From the NCBI RefSeq assembly GCF_001678755.1, contig NZ_LZDS01000028.1:124001-188000 (forward strand): a stretch of 64,000 bases of DNA, in the 5' to 3' direction. The first letter of the stretch is position 1. Each line of letters begins with the position of its first letter. Origin of the DNA: Acinetobacter gandensis. GTDB lineage: Bacteria; Pseudomonadota; Gammaproteobacteria; Pseudomonadales; Moraxellaceae. The position numbers and the translations under genes were made by a program. The notes beneath the pieces are model-generated. The model saw only the letters and a program-made list of their open reading frames with translations. It searched no databases and was not told the DNA's origin. Shown in pieces: positions 46,207 to 55,478 of the stretch.

Positions 46207-46960
46207 TCCATATCCCGATAAAAATATAAGACATATATAAGTCCTAAAGATCATGCTATAGCAGTAGATAATTAAAGAAGCCTAATGCTGTATTGCGCTT
46301 CTTTAATTTAATTTTTGAGTAATTTTTTTAATTCTAGCCGTCGTTAATATCATTGATCTAAAATATGTAGTAAGTACGCAGCTTTGGATTGAGTTATGCG
46401 TTGATCACAGATTTCTTGCAAGACCGACAATCGTTTAAGTTCTTTATCCGACATAGACACCAACATATCAAACCGTCCGCTAAGGAAATTGCAAAAGCGC
46501 ATATTCTAAAAGCGGACATTTTTACTTTGGAGAAACCGGACATTTCTATTTTGGAATTACAAATACATTTCGTATAATGTATATTATGTTAAATAGCTTG
46601 TTCAAGACTGTGGCCTATACAAACCATCTGTTGCCACAGCTCTACATCGTGAAGATAAAAAGAAATATTTACAAATGCTAGAAAAAATTGACCCACTATT
46701 AGAGAACATTGTTCATGGCAAATTGATATTGAATAACGTTGAAGACGATATTTTATGACTTCTAAAGGTGCTGATAATTTAAAACAAGAATTACAGTTAT
46801 CAGGATTTAAGTGCGATTAAAATGAAACTTAGAGCCGCCATGCTCACAGTATAAACAATTCTCTCAACTGAAACATTTCCAGAAGATTGAACGTCCAACC
46901 CTCTCAATTTCAACTCGCTCAGGTTATAATGATGACCTCCCCAAATACGATTGATCTATT
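46207..46960 (+). other. 754-base region of degraded DNA without an intact gene
   Basis: Only fragments of reading frames occur. One of 62 codons at 46389-46577 (DFLQDRQSFKFFIRHRHQHI) has no recognisable family, and a 53-codon frame without start lies at 46597-46758, followed by a 21-codon frame overlapping its stop as ATGA. Base composition and broken frames suggest remains of transferred genes next to the IS region. Confidence 0.5.
46597..46758 (+). pseudogene. Unidentified gene remnant
   Basis: A 53-codon frame between two stops has protein-like composition (VATALHREDKKKYLQMLEKI, NIVHGKLILNNVEDDIL) but no start codon at its beginning and no upstream part. It may be the C-terminal end of a decayed regulator or toxin-antitoxin-type gene. 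I cannot name the family. Confidence 0.35.
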
Positions 46961-47209
46961 ATGAGCAGCTCCAATGACCCTTTACATGGCAAAAAACTAG
47001 CTGACATTTTGGATGAATTGTTGGACTACTACGGTGGCTTTGAAGGTTTAAGTCGTAAAATTGAAATTAGATGTTTTTGTATAGATCCAAGCGTTAAATC
47101 ATCATTGCGATTCTTACGTACCACTCCATGGGCACGTGAAAAAGTAGAAAGCTTATATTTATATGTTTTACGCCAAAAAGCCAAACAAGAATCATTTAAT
47201 AACAACTAA
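46961..47209 (+). CDS. VF530-like (DUF2132) small DNA-binding-fold protein
   Basis: The 82-residue protein opens DPLHGKKLADILDELLDYYGG and continues RCFCIDPSVKSSLRFLRTTPWAREKVESLY, matching the compact VF530/DUF2132 family whose structure suggests DNA binding. Function is not established for the family. A clear terminator follows, so it is an independent unit just beyond the degraded region. Confidence 0.82.
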   Translation: MSSSNDPLHGKKLADILDELLDYYGGFEGLSRKIEIRCFCIDPSVKSSLRFLRTTPWAREKVESLYLYVLRQKAKQESFNNN

Positions 47210-47231
47210 TTTAGTAGGTCTATTTATACCT

Positions 47232-47262
47232 GTGGTGGTCAGCCACCACCTTTTTATTTTTT
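47232..47262 (+). terminator. Rho-independent terminator
   Basis: GTGGTGG / CCACCAC with loop TCAG is followed by CTTTTTATTTTTT, ending the VF530-like gene. Confidence 0.82.
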
Positions 47263-47570
47263 AGTCGATGCTGAATTGTTCTAAAATTTTAAGTCCTACC
47301 AAACAACAATCATATGTTCTGTTACTGATCTGTCAGCAGCAAAAATATTGAATATTTGATTTCTAATTCATTTATCCTGCATCTACAATTCATATGTTTA
47401 TAAAATTTTATGGCTGTCTGGCTTGCATCAGATAAAGAATAATGGATTAAATTTTAATCAGCCTTGTTTTTAATCAAAAAAAAAAGATATTGATTGAATA
47501 TTATCTTATTTATTTTTGATTTTTTTATTTGTTAGCTTAGCCCCACTGATAAATATATACGGAAAATGGC
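47263..47570 (+). promoter_or_regulatory. 308-base AT-rich gap upstream of the flavin monooxygenase gene
   Basis: It contains several A/T homopolymers, including a run of ten As near 47475, but no ORF or named site. It must contain the promoter of the following three genes. GGAAAA lies before the ATG at 47571. Confidence 0.35.
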
Positions 47571-48920
47571 ATGTCTAAACGACAAATCAAACTTGGGGCA
47601 TTTATTCCGACAACATCGCAGCATGTAGCAGGATGGCGCTTACCCTCTTCTCGTCCAGAAGAAATGTTGAATATTGATTATGCCATTGAACTTGCGCAAA
47701 CCGCTGAACGTGGTCTTTTTGATGCTTATTTCCTAGCAGATGGTTTGTCTACATCTTGGAGCCACGGCGCATCGAAGTATGAAAAAAGCCTGAGTTATAA
47801 TGACAAAATGGCCGGATTTGAACCCTTAACCTTGTTCTCTGCATTGTCTGCGGTTACTAAACATATTGGTTTTATTGCAACAGCATCAACCACGTATGAA
47901 GAACCCTATTTATTGGCTCGAAAATATGCATCTCTTGATCATATCAGTAAAGGTCGTGCTGCTTGGAATGTGGTGACGACCTGCTCTGAAGTCACTGCAC
48001 GCAACTTTGGTATGCAAAAACATCCAGACCCGGCCACACGTTATGCACGTGCAGATGAATTCATTGAGGTGACTCAAAAACTTTGGGATTCATGGGAGGA
48101 TGATGCATTCGTCTGTGATAAAAACAGTGGACAATTCCTAGATCCAAAAAAGAAACATGAACCTTTGCATACGGGTCAATTTTTTAATGTACAAGGCTCA
48201 TTGAATGTTCCTCGCTCTCCGCAGGGTTATCCTGTGATTGTGCAAGCAGGTCAATCCGAAGAAGGACGAGAACTTGCAGCAAAACATGCTGATGTAGTCT
48301 TTACCGTACAGCAACAACTTGAAAGTGCACAAGATTTTTATCGTGATGTAAAACAGCGTTTAAAAAAATATAATCGCGATGCAGATGATCTTAAGATCAT
48401 GCCGGGTGTATCTATTTTTGTCGCTAAAACAGAACAAGAAGCGCAAGCCAAATATGATTTCCTCAATAGTCTTATCCATCCCGATGTAGGTATTGGGTTA
48501 CTCTCTGGCTTAGCAGGAAATATTGATCTGAGCCAATTTGATTTAGATGCACCATTTCCACAACTCGACCATGCAACCATCAACAGTCGTCAACAACTGA
48601 TGATTGAAATTGCACATGAACATAATTTTAGTATTCGTCAATTTTATGAGTTTGTTGCATCTGCACGTGGTCATTGGACATTAATTGGCACAACTGAACA
48701 AATTGTCGATCAACTTCAGCTTTGGTTTGAAAATGAAGCTGCGGATGGGTTCAACGTATTACCGCCAAGTACGCCTGCGGGATTAGATGATTTTGTCGAA
48801 TTTATTGTCCCTGAGCTGCAACGTCGTGGTTTATTCCGTACCGCATACGAAGGAAAAACCTTGCGTGAAAATCTCGGACTAAAACGCCCAGAAAATCAGT
48901 ATATAAAAATAATTTGCTGA
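47571..48920 (+). CDS. LLM-class flavin-dependent monooxygenase (NtaA/SnaA/DszA family)
   Basis: This 449-residue FMN-reduced-dependent monooxygenase has a bacterial-luciferase-type barrel. It shows LGAFIPTTSQHVAGWR, FDAYFLADGLS, ASTTYEEPYLLARKYASLDHIS and GRAAWNVVTT, motifs of the nitrilotriacetate/dibenzothiophene-sulfone monooxygenase branch. Members oxidise sulfonates, sulfones or aminopolycarboxylates and need a flavin reductase. The next gene encodes a sulfonate-type binding protein, supporting a role in sulfur scavenging. Confidence 0.88.
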   Translation: MSKRQIKLGAFIPTTSQHVAGWRLPSSRPEEMLNIDYAIELAQTAERGLFDAYFLADGLSTSWSHGASKYEKSLSYNDKMAGFEPLTLFSALSAVTKHIGFIATASTTYEEPYLLARKYASLDHISKGRAAWNVVTTCSEVTARNFGMQKHPDPATRYARADEFIEVTQKLWDSWEDDAFVCDKNSGQFLDPKKKHEPLHTGQFFNVQGSLNVPRSPQGYPVIVQAGQSEEGRELAAKHADVVFTVQQQLESAQDFYRDVKQRLKKYNRDADDLKIMPGVSIFVAKTEQEAQAKYDFLNSLIHPDVGIGLLSGLAGNIDLSQFDLDAPFPQLDHATINSRQQLMIEIAHEHNFSIRQFYEFVASARGHWTLIGTTEQIVDQLQLWFENEAADGFNVLPPSTPAGLDDFVEFIVPELQRRGLFRTAYEGKTLRENLGLKRPENQYIKIIC

Positions 48921-48977
48921 CTTCAGCAGCCTCTTAAGTTTGTCTATATGTGACTCCTATCATTTTAGTGGAATTTT

Positions 48978-49970
48978 ATGTACTCAATTAAAAAGTCTCT
49001 TTTGCTCGCCCTCTCGGTGATGAGCTTCACGCTCACGGGTTGCCAAAAAGAAAATACCAACCCGAATGCAGCATCTAATCCAGACGCTAAAGCCGAAACA
49101 GCGCTCAAAACCTTGTCTATTGGTTATCAAAAAGCCTCGATCAATGTTGTGATTGCCAAAGAAAATAAACTGCTCGAACAAGCCTTTCCAAATTTAGACA
49201 TTAAATGGTACGAATTTCCGGGTGGCCCTCAAATTTTGGAAGCATTGGCTGTGGGTTCAGTGGATATTGGGACAACCGGTGATACTCCGCCAGTTTATGC
49301 ACAAGCAGGTGGTAAAACCCTGAACTATATTGCCTATGAAACTGCGAAGCCCAATTCATCTGCAATTTTAATACCGCAGAACTCAACGATCAAAACGCTC
49401 AGTGATTTAAAAAATAAACGCGTCGCGGTTTTACGAGGCTCAAGCTCACATTACCTGTTGGTACGTGCTTTACAAAAAGCCAATCTTACATGGTCAGATA
49501 TTAAACCTATTTGGCTAAGTCCTGCAGATGCACGTGCAGCCTTTCAAAAAGGTGCGATTGATGCATGGGCCATTTGGGATCCCTACTATGCTGCGGCTGA
49601 ATTAGAAGATCATGCCAAAGTACTCACCACAGGTGTCGATTTAAGTCCGAACTATACGTTTTATTTGGGCTCAAATGAGATTTTGAAAAATCACCCCAAT
49701 GAGATCAAGCGCATCTTAAAGCAACTCGGTGAAACGGATACATGGGTGTGGTCACATCAGCCTGAAACCATCAAACTCATTGCACAAAGTACTGGGCTTT
49801 CTGAACAAGTCAGTCAAAAATTCCTTGAACGTCGTCCCAATCCATCACATGTGCAATTTGTAACGCCACAGGTGATTCAAGATCAGCAACAGTTAGCAGA
49901 TACTTTTTCTAATCTTAAAATCATCCCTAAAGCCATTGATATTCAACAAGCAGCTTGGTCACCGAACTAA
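48978..49970 (+). CDS. Sulfonate-type ABC transporter substrate-binding lipoprotein (SsuA-like)
   Basis: The 330-residue precursor has a lipobox LTGC (Cys22), so it is a lipoprotein anchored in the inner or outer membrane facing the periplasm. The NMT1/SsuA-type domain follows: LSIGYQKASINVVIAKE, GSVDIGTTGDTPPVYAQ, RVAVLRGSSSHYLLVRAL and DAWAIWDPY. It should deliver an alkanesulfonate or related compound to an ABC importer, but no ATPase or permease genes adjoin. The unpaired ATPase/permease at 1795-3632 is of the same transporter family. Confidence 0.88.
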   Translation: MYSIKKSLLLALSVMSFTLTGCQKENTNPNAASNPDAKAETALKTLSIGYQKASINVVIAKENKLLEQAFPNLDIKWYEFPGGPQILEALAVGSVDIGTTGDTPPVYAQAGGKTLNYIAYETAKPNSSAILIPQNSTIKTLSDLKNKRVAVLRGSSSHYLLVRALQKANLTWSDIKPIWLSPADARAAFQKGAIDAWAIWDPYYAAAELEDHAKVLTTGVDLSPNYTFYLGSNEILKNHPNEIKRILKQLGETDTWVWSHQPETIKLIAQSTGLSEQVSQKFLERRPNPSHVQFVTPQVIQDQQQLADTFSNLKIIPKAIDIQQAAWSPN

Positions 49971-50068
49971 GTGATCTAACGATTGTCACTCTATCGACAA
50001 AGCTACAATTTAAATGCCTTGAAATGAAATGAAGATTTCTTTCAAGGTAGACAAATAAGGACAATGTT

Positions 50069-50944
50069 TTGACTCAAAGTGTTTCATTTATCGGTTTAGG
50101 TGCCATGGGTTGGCATATGGCATCACATTTACCTAAACTCGGTATAAACGTACAGGTGTGGAATCGCACCGAACAAAAAGCACATGCACATGCAGCACAA
50201 TTTGCTACACGAGCCGTTTCAATTCAACAGGCGGTACAAGCCGATATTATTATTTCTTGCTTGCCCACCAGTGCAGATATTGAAGCATTAATTGCACAGC
50301 ATCCACCAAAATCGGGTGCGATATGGGTGGACTGCACCAGTGGCGTTCCCGACTCAGCAAAGAAACTCGCAGACACTTTAAAAAATATGGGTGCGGCATA
50401 TTTAGATGCACCTGTATCGGGTCAAACCATTGGCGCTGAACGTGGCACCTTAACGGTCATGGTCGGCGGTGATGCTGATGCATTTGCCATTGCACGCCCG
50501 ATTATTCAAGCCTTTGCCGATTTAATTGAATATGTAGGTGAAAGTCGTGCTGGTTTCACTGTAAAAGCAGTGAATAATACCTTGATGGCGACACATCTTT
50601 GGGCATTGGCTGAAGGATTGAGCATTCTTAAAGCGCAACAGGTTGATTTAAATAGCGCACTGAGTTGTATTAATCACTCAAGTGGGCAAAGTGGAATTTC
50701 ACAAAATATTATGGCGCAGCGTGTACTCAGTCGTGAATTTCCAAAAACTTTTGCCCTAGACTTATTACAAAAAGATATCGGGATTGCATCTGATCTGATG
50801 CATCAACAATCTTTGCAGCTAAATCTGTTAAAACTGGTTCAACAACAATTTAATCGTGTTGAAAAATCACAAGCACAGCAACTTGATTTTTCAGCTGCGG
50901 TGCAAAGCTTAGAACAAGATACACAGCTTACCTTGCAAGCTTAA
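50069..50944 (+). CDS. NAD(P)-dependent beta-hydroxyacid dehydrogenase (3-hydroxyisobutyrate dehydrogenase family)
   Basis: The 291-residue enzyme has an N-terminal Rossmann fold (GLGAMG at 9-14), DAPVSGQTIGAERGTLTVMVGG as the substrate signature and catalytic Lys in GFTVKAVNN. The start is TTG with AAGG upstream; the nearest upstream ATG is out of frame, and later ATGs would cut the nucleotide-binding motif. It may process the product of the adjoining sulfonate or ether monooxygenase, but this is inference. Confidence 0.87.
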   Translation: MTQSVSFIGLGAMGWHMASHLPKLGINVQVWNRTEQKAHAHAAQFATRAVSIQQAVQADIIISCLPTSADIEALIAQHPPKSGAIWVDCTSGVPDSAKKLADTLKNMGAAYLDAPVSGQTIGAERGTLTVMVGGDADAFAIARPIIQAFADLIEYVGESRAGFTVKAVNNTLMATHLWALAEGLSILKAQQVDLNSALSCINHSSGQSGISQNIMAQRVLSREFPKTFALDLLQKDIGIASDLMHQQSLQLNLLKLVQQQFNRVEKSQAQQLDFSAAVQSLEQDTQLTLQA

Positions 50945-50948
50945 AATA

Positions 50949-50978
50949 AACAGCCGAAGTAGCTGCTTTGGCTGTTTT
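50949..50978 (+). terminator. Rho-independent terminator
   Basis: AACAGCCGAAG / CTTTGGCTGTT (one G-T pair, 6-base loop) is followed by TTTAA directly after the dehydrogenase gene. Confidence 0.75.
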
Positions 50979-51176
50979 AAACTTAAAACCAAGGCAGAAT
51001 ACGCCTTATAGTTTATGATTTGACGATGTTCTGCGTAGAAGTACGGCGTATTGAGTATTTTCGTAGCTAGTGCTATTTCAAGCAATATTATAAAGTGGAT
51101 AAAAGATCGTTTACTCATACTAAGCACGGTGTATCATTTATGCTAATGTTTTTAAAACTCGCATAGTTGTTTATTA

Positions 51177-51872
51177 ATGAAATCTATATTGACTTATTTT
51201 AGTCAAGTTCATAGCGTCACTACATTCCCAGAATTAATCGAAACACCCTTCCAAGGCAAGACCAATGCACTTTGTTGGACACGTGATCTACAAGGTGATT
51301 TTCAGGAAATTATTAAAAAATTAGAACTAACAGACAATATTACAGAATTATCAGCAGATGATCTTTTGCTGCTGTCTTTAACAACACAAGGATGTATCGC
51401 AAGAGATACTATCTTAAGCGATATGCAGCTTTTAACTGATATTGGTGCCTTGCCATCACTCAACCTCATTAAGCATTATGAGCGTGATAATGAATTAGAT
51501 TTTATTTCGACCGATGTCTATTCGTTTCACGTAGATCGCTCACCCATCGCAACTGATACCTTCTTATGTACTTATTATGGTGCAGCGAGTGACATTCTAC
51601 CGAATGATCAAGTTCAGCAGAAAATACAAATACCTGAAATACGAAATCAGTTGTTCAATTTATATGATGGCCCCGAAACAGGTTTTGACAGTTTTTTAGA
51701 AGAATATTTCTTTGATTTGCATTACCAGGCCAATGATAATGCTGTTCCAATCAATTTAGGCACAGGTCACTTATGGCGTTTAGCCGTCGATCATCCTACA
51801 CAACAAGTGCTGCCTTGTGTGCATCGTGCACCGGTTGAAAACGATCAACTACGTTTACTTTTAATTTGTTAG
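51177..51872 (+). CDS. DUF1826-type protein of unknown function
   Basis: The 231-residue soluble protein contains the segments YSFHVDRSPIATDTFLCTYYG, NLGTGHLWRLAVDHP and VHRAPVENDQLRLLLIC. The His/Asp/His spacing and C-terminal HRAP are as in the DUF1826 family, whose fold may resemble iron- or zinc-dependent oxygenases and which often appears near metal-uptake genes. Neighbouring iron genes fit a metal-related role. Family call is from memory of motif patterns. Confidence 0.6.
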   Translation: MKSILTYFSQVHSVTTFPELIETPFQGKTNALCWTRDLQGDFQEIIKKLELTDNITELSADDLLLLSLTTQGCIARDTILSDMQLLTDIGALPSLNLIKHYERDNELDFISTDVYSFHVDRSPIATDTFLCTYYGAASDILPNDQVQQKIQIPEIRNQLFNLYDGPETGFDSFLEEYFFDLHYQANDNAVPINLGTGHLWRLAVDHPTQQVLPCVHRAPVENDQLRLLLIC

Positions 51873-51932
51873 TTCTATCAAATACTTAAAATGACATTTT
51901 ATTCATGATCGGTAAAATGACTACCTTTTAAA

Positions 51933-51967
51933 TTTAGGCAAGGTTTTAAAACATTGCCTTGCCTAAA
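51933..51967. terminator. Hairpin between convergent genes
   Basis: TTTAGGCAAGG / CCTTGCCTAAA is a perfect 11-base stem with a 13-base loop between the rightward DUF1826 gene and the leftward PepSY gene. On the minus strand it is followed by a T-rich stretch. Confidence 0.65.
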
Positions 51968-51982
51968 TAGTACATGCCTAAC

Positions 51983-53608
51983 TTATACTGACCAAATACT
52001 TCCATTTTCAGCGTTGTTTTGTCGGCGCTTCGCTTGAATATAAAAACGTATAAAAATCACTGCAAAAACAAAAGCCGTAATATCAATCCACCACAAATAA
52101 GATGAAGATGCCCAAAGACCGATATTAGGTAGCATTAATGCAATGATAGAGGTCAGTGGTAATGCACAAAGAATAAGCGCAGTCAGCATGAGTAACTGAG
52201 GTAAAGCCTTTGCCGCACCAACGATAAAGCAGTAAACCAGTGTCAAAATAAAGACGATATAGTAACTGTATATAAACCAATGGTTTAGACTGGTTAATTC
52301 TGAGGATATGACATATCCCCAACGCCCAATCAACATGCTGCTAAAAACAGCAATCATACAGCCTAAACATGCTCCAACAGTTAAATTCGCAATAGCCTTA
52401 ACATCTTTGCGTTGCTTAATTGTTCTTGTATCTGTTGGTTTTTGACGTTTAATACGTGATTCAATCCAAAGTAGATTTCCAGAATAAAATAAAAATGCCC
52501 CCCCTAGACCTAAAATCAAATAAAGCCAGCGGGTTAAGTCTCCACCATAATTACCAAAGTGCAAACTAAACATTGAGCGGATTACTTGATCTGCCGGCGT
52601 TGCATGGGTATTTAAATTACTGGTACTTAAAGGCTTATTTAAATATGGATTGAAAACGACCACATCAAAACGATCACCCCTCAGCATTTGATCTGCACTA
52701 TACAGATTAGCCCGTGCCGATGCTTTTTCAGGTTGATCAAGGTTGTTAAAACTAATCGAACTGACCTGATATTCAGGCATTTGCTTTTGCATCTTTTCTA
52801 AAAGTTTCTCAACATTTAACGTCGCTACAGGCTCTACGATTTTCACAGCAGGTGGTCGCTGAAATAAAGACTTCCCCTTACCTGTTAATGTTCCAATGGC
52901 ATCATAGAACACATCATGGAAGGCAAATGAAATCACAGTAACACTAATAATAATATGAAAAGGCAAACTGGTTATACCAACCACATTATGCGCATCTAGC
53001 CAAAATCTTTTTTTGTTCTTACCCGCTCGAATAGCAAAATAATCTTTAACCAAGGTCGGTAATAATACAATCAGTCCAGTCATTAACGCCAAGAAGTACA
53101 GCACACAAATGACCGCCATCACATACATTCCCAATGTATGATGACCTAAAGTACCTGGTATACCCGCCGTTTCATGTAACTGCTCGATTAACCATCCCAT
53201 TTTAGACAGGTTTTCTTGTTCAACCTGTAAACGGCCATCGGCATCGAAGCTTGCCAGCATCTGCTCTTGATATGTATCAAAGTCATGGTCATCTTGCCCT
53301 TTTTGAGCAACGGCTTGGGCTTGCCATTGCATAGGTGCATAATGAAATTCCTTAGAATCAAAGTTCAGTTGAAAACTTTTTAGAGTTTCAGGATGTTTCG
53401 CTTGTACCTGCTGAATCAAAGGGTCATATTGCTGTGCAGTAATCGGTACCAGTTGTTGTTGCGGTGGTGTTGCCCAACGACTTAAATCATGTTGGAACAT
53501 GCTCAGTCCACCTGCAAAAAAACAGATGAATAAGAAAATGCCTGAGCAGATACCAACCCATGTATGGAGGGTCTTGGCGTGGCGAATAATATCAGTACGT
53601 ACTTTCAT
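51983..53608 (-). CDS. PepSY-associated TM-helix protein, probable ferric-siderophore reductase
   Basis: The 541-residue inner-membrane protein has a first membrane helix (HTWVGICSGIFLFICFFAGG), a large periplasmic PepSY region, and further helices carrying His residues (GTLGHHTLGMYVM, DAHNVVGITSLPFHI, FSLHFGNYGG) likely to bind haem. This architecture (PiuB/FoxB-like) is linked to periplasmic reduction of iron from siderophores. The start is MKVRTDIIR after GGGGGTTTTAAG, one base after the preceding stop. It closes a three-gene operon. Confidence 0.85.
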   Translation of the reverse strand: MKVRTDIIRHAKTLHTWVGICSGIFLFICFFAGGLSMFQHDLSRWATPPQQQLVPITAQQYDPLIQQVQAKHPETLKSFQLNFDSKEFHYAPMQWQAQAVAQKGQDDHDFDTYQEQMLASFDADGRLQVEQENLSKMGWLIEQLHETAGIPGTLGHHTLGMYVMAVICVLYFLALMTGLIVLLPTLVKDYFAIRAGKNKKRFWLDAHNVVGITSLPFHIIISVTVISFAFHDVFYDAIGTLTGKGKSLFQRPPAVKIVEPVATLNVEKLLEKMQKQMPEYQVSSISFNNLDQPEKASARANLYSADQMLRGDRFDVVVFNPYLNKPLSTSNLNTHATPADQVIRSMFSLHFGNYGGDLTRWLYLILGLGGAFLFYSGNLLWIESRIKRQKPTDTRTIKQRKDVKAIANLTVGACLGCMIAVFSSMLIGRWGYVISSELTSLNHWFIYSYYIVFILTLVYCFIVGAAKALPQLLMLTALILCALPLTSIIALMLPNIGLWASSSYLWWIDITAFVFAVIFIRFYIQAKRRQNNAENGSIWSV

Positions 53609-53609
53609 C

Positions 53610-53903
53610 TTAAAACCCCCGCATCCAACGCAGTACAGCATAAGTAAATAGATTTAGCAGCGTATAAATTAGAATGGCTTGCCATCCTTTGGGTATGAAA
53701 TAGGCAATAAAACAAACAGGTAACCAAATCCAAGGAATAGACCACATACCAAATTGTGGCGCTAAGGCCGGACTTAAATTTTGCATCGCCCAGATTGTAA
53801 TAATTGAAGCGCATAGCACGGCAAAGCTTAACCCCAAGCAAAAGCCTGCAAAAGATTTCGACCACCAATCAGGCTGGATTTTCTGTTGAAAGAGTGAATT
53901 CAT
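53610..53903 (-). CDS. Small inner-membrane protein, DUF3649-like iron-uptake accessory
   Basis: The 97-residue protein has three hydrophobic segments (SFAGFCLGLSFAVLCASIITIWAM, MWSIPWIWLPVCFIAYF, AILIYTLLNLFTYAVL) and ends RWMRGF. Its ATG overlaps the upstream stop by 4 bases, indicating coupled translation. Proteins of this kind accompany PepSY iron reductases and DUF3325 proteins; the precise role is unknown. Confidence 0.7.
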   Translation of the reverse strand: MNSLFQQKIQPDWWSKSFAGFCLGLSFAVLCASIITIWAMQNLSPALAPQFGMWSIPWIWLPVCFIAYFIPKGWQAILIYTLLNLFTYAVLRWMRGF

Positions 53904-54166
53904 GAGTGTGATTTTTTTATCATTAAAGAAATAAATGGAAAAAATGACCAGACGATGAGCATGGTTAACAGCCACATAAATATCGCGACTAATTTTGGTA
54001 CAGAAATTAAAAATAAGATTAGTGCAAGGATGATCGCCCCTAACCCAAACCAACGATATATTGAAGTGAGTGGCCTTTTTAATATAATTTGATTTGGATG
54101 TGTACAGTACATCAGAGCACTTCCAAGCAAGACAAAGAAAAATGCAATAAATTTCAAAATGTACAC
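53900..54166 (-). CDS. Small inner-membrane protein, DUF3325-like iron-uptake accessory
   Basis: The 88-residue protein has three predicted membrane helices (ILKFIAFFFVLLGSALMYC, GAIILALILFLISVPKLVA, IFMWLLTMLIVWSFFPF) and a charged end (MIKKSHS). The start appears to be GTG. It is first in a tightly overlapping set with the DUF3649-like and PepSY proteins, an arrangement seen with siderophore receptor genes in gamma-proteobacteria. Confidence 0.7.
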   Translation of the reverse strand: MYILKFIAFFFVLLGSALMYCTHPNQIILKRPLTSIYRWFGLGAIILALILFLISVPKLVAIFMWLLTMLIVWSFFPFISLMIKKSHS

Positions 54167-54254
54167 CCTACAATTGTGATCTAATGTCCAGTTCTATACT
54201 TATGACTTAATTCATTCTAATGACTTTATGTCGTCGTCATTTTTAAAATGACAA

Positions 54255-54288
54255 TGCCCAATCCTATATATTTAGATAGGATTGGGCA
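54255..54288 (-). terminator. Terminator at the end of the siderophore biosynthesis operon
   Basis: TGCCCAATCCTAT / ATAGGATTGGGCA is a perfect 13-base stem with an 8-base loop, 24 bases past the decarboxylase stop. The T-run on either side is short, but the stem is strong. Confidence 0.75.
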
Positions 54289-54311
54289 ATTTTGCTTATA
54301 TATAATATTGT

Positions 54312-55478
54312 TTATTCAAGATAAAATGTTTTTAACGGCGGGTAACCATTAAACTCCACCGAAGCGTATGAGGTGGTATAAGCACCGGTACTCAGCCAAT
54401 ATAACCGATCGCCCATGACCAAATCCTGTGGTAAAGGATAGGCAATCTTTTCATACATAATATCGGTCGAATCGCAGGTCGGCCCCGCCAAAACGACATT
54501 TGATTTTGGAGCATCATTATGCATTTTAGGTGTATAGATTGGATATTTAATCATCTCACCTAAGGTTTCAATCAAACCATTAAACACACCCACATCGGTA
54601 TAAATCCATCGTTTTTCATCCTGTTCTGATTTATTGGCAATCAGTACAATTTCAGAGACCAATACCCCTGCATCTCCAACTAAGGAACGGCCTGGTTCTA
54701 AAAATAGCGTAACTTTACGATCAAAACATTCATCGATATAGCATTGAATGCGGTTTGCATAATCTTGAATGCTGTCAATATCAGCCAAATAACGTGCTGG
54801 AAAACCACCACCAGCATTAATTAATTCAAGTTGAATACCGTGTTGATGTTCCAGCGTATCAAATACGTCCTTAACCGTATTTAATGCCGTCCGCCAAACG
54901 GTGACATCATTTTGCTGACTCCCCACATGGAAAGACACCCCATAAGGCTGTAAACCTAATTGCTCGGCTTTGACCATTAGATCAATCGCCATTTGGGTAT
55001 CACATCCGAACTTACGTGATAATGGCCAATCTGAAGTTGTACCCGATTCAACTAATACACGGACAAAGACACGTGAATTTGGTGCATGCTGTGCGATTTG
55101 TTCTAAGTCTGCTTGCGCGTCAGTGACAAAGAGTCGAATACCCTTGTCATAAGCATATTTCACATCAGCAGCTTTCTTAATGGTATTCCCAAATGAAATC
55201 CGGTCAGGTGAAATACCACAAGCCAATACACGGTCAAGTTCATATATGGATGCGATATCAAAACTAGAATCAAGTTTATCTAAGCGCTGAATAATTTCAG
55301 TACTTGGATTAGCTTTAACCGCATAGAAGATATTCGCCATCGGAAAACTTTGCTGAAGTTCTTGGTATTTATATTCAACGCGATCTAAATCAACCACTAA
55401 AAATGGACTGGGTTTATTCGCTGCAAAGTTCTGAATCTTTTGCCATTGTTGTGAAGAATAATAATTGTCTAACTGCAT
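54312..55478 (-). CDS. PLP-dependent ornithine/lysine-type decarboxylase (fold type III) of the siderophore cluster
   Basis: The 388-residue alanine-racemase-fold decarboxylase has the PLP Lys55 in IFYAVKANPS, the phosphate-binding LINAGGGFPARY and EPGRSLVGDAG, and the partner active-site Cys335 in AGPTCDSTDIMYE, typical of ornithine/lysine rather than diaminopimelate decarboxylases. The start is placed at MQLDNYY; an in-frame GTG 87 bases upstream would add a non-homologous leader. Being last in the operon after the aryl carrier protein, it likely makes putrescine or cadaverine, the diamine backbone of the siderophore. Confidence 0.87.
   Translation of the reverse strand: MQLDNYYSSQQWQKIQNFAANKPSPFLVVDLDRVEYKYQELQQSFPMANIFYAVKANPSTEIIQRLDKLDSSFDIASIYELDRVLACGISPDRISFGNTIKKAADVKYAYDKGIRLFVTDAQADLEQIAQHAPNSRVFVRVLVESGTTSDWPLSRKFGCDTQMAIDLMVKAEQLGLQPYGVSFHVGSQQNDVTVWRTALNTVKDVFDTLEHQHGIQLELINAGGGFPARYLADIDSIQDYANRIQCYIDECFDRKVTLFLEPGRSLVGDAGVLVSEIVLIANKSEQDEKRWIYTDVGVFNGLIETLGEMIKYPIYTPKMHNDAPKSNVVLAGPTCDSTDIMYEKIAYPLPQDLVMGDRLYWLSTGAYTTSYASVEFNGYPPLKTFYLE

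Noticed and set aside
46389..46577. A functional 62-residue gene in the degraded region
   Set aside because: No ribosome site, no recognisable family and a surrounding of broken frames; it is treated as part of the decayed DNA.
50064..50071. ATG start for the hydroxyacid dehydrogenase
   Set aside because: The ATG at 50064 is followed at once by a stop in its frame; the TTG at 50069 is the first codon giving the full nucleotide-binding motif.
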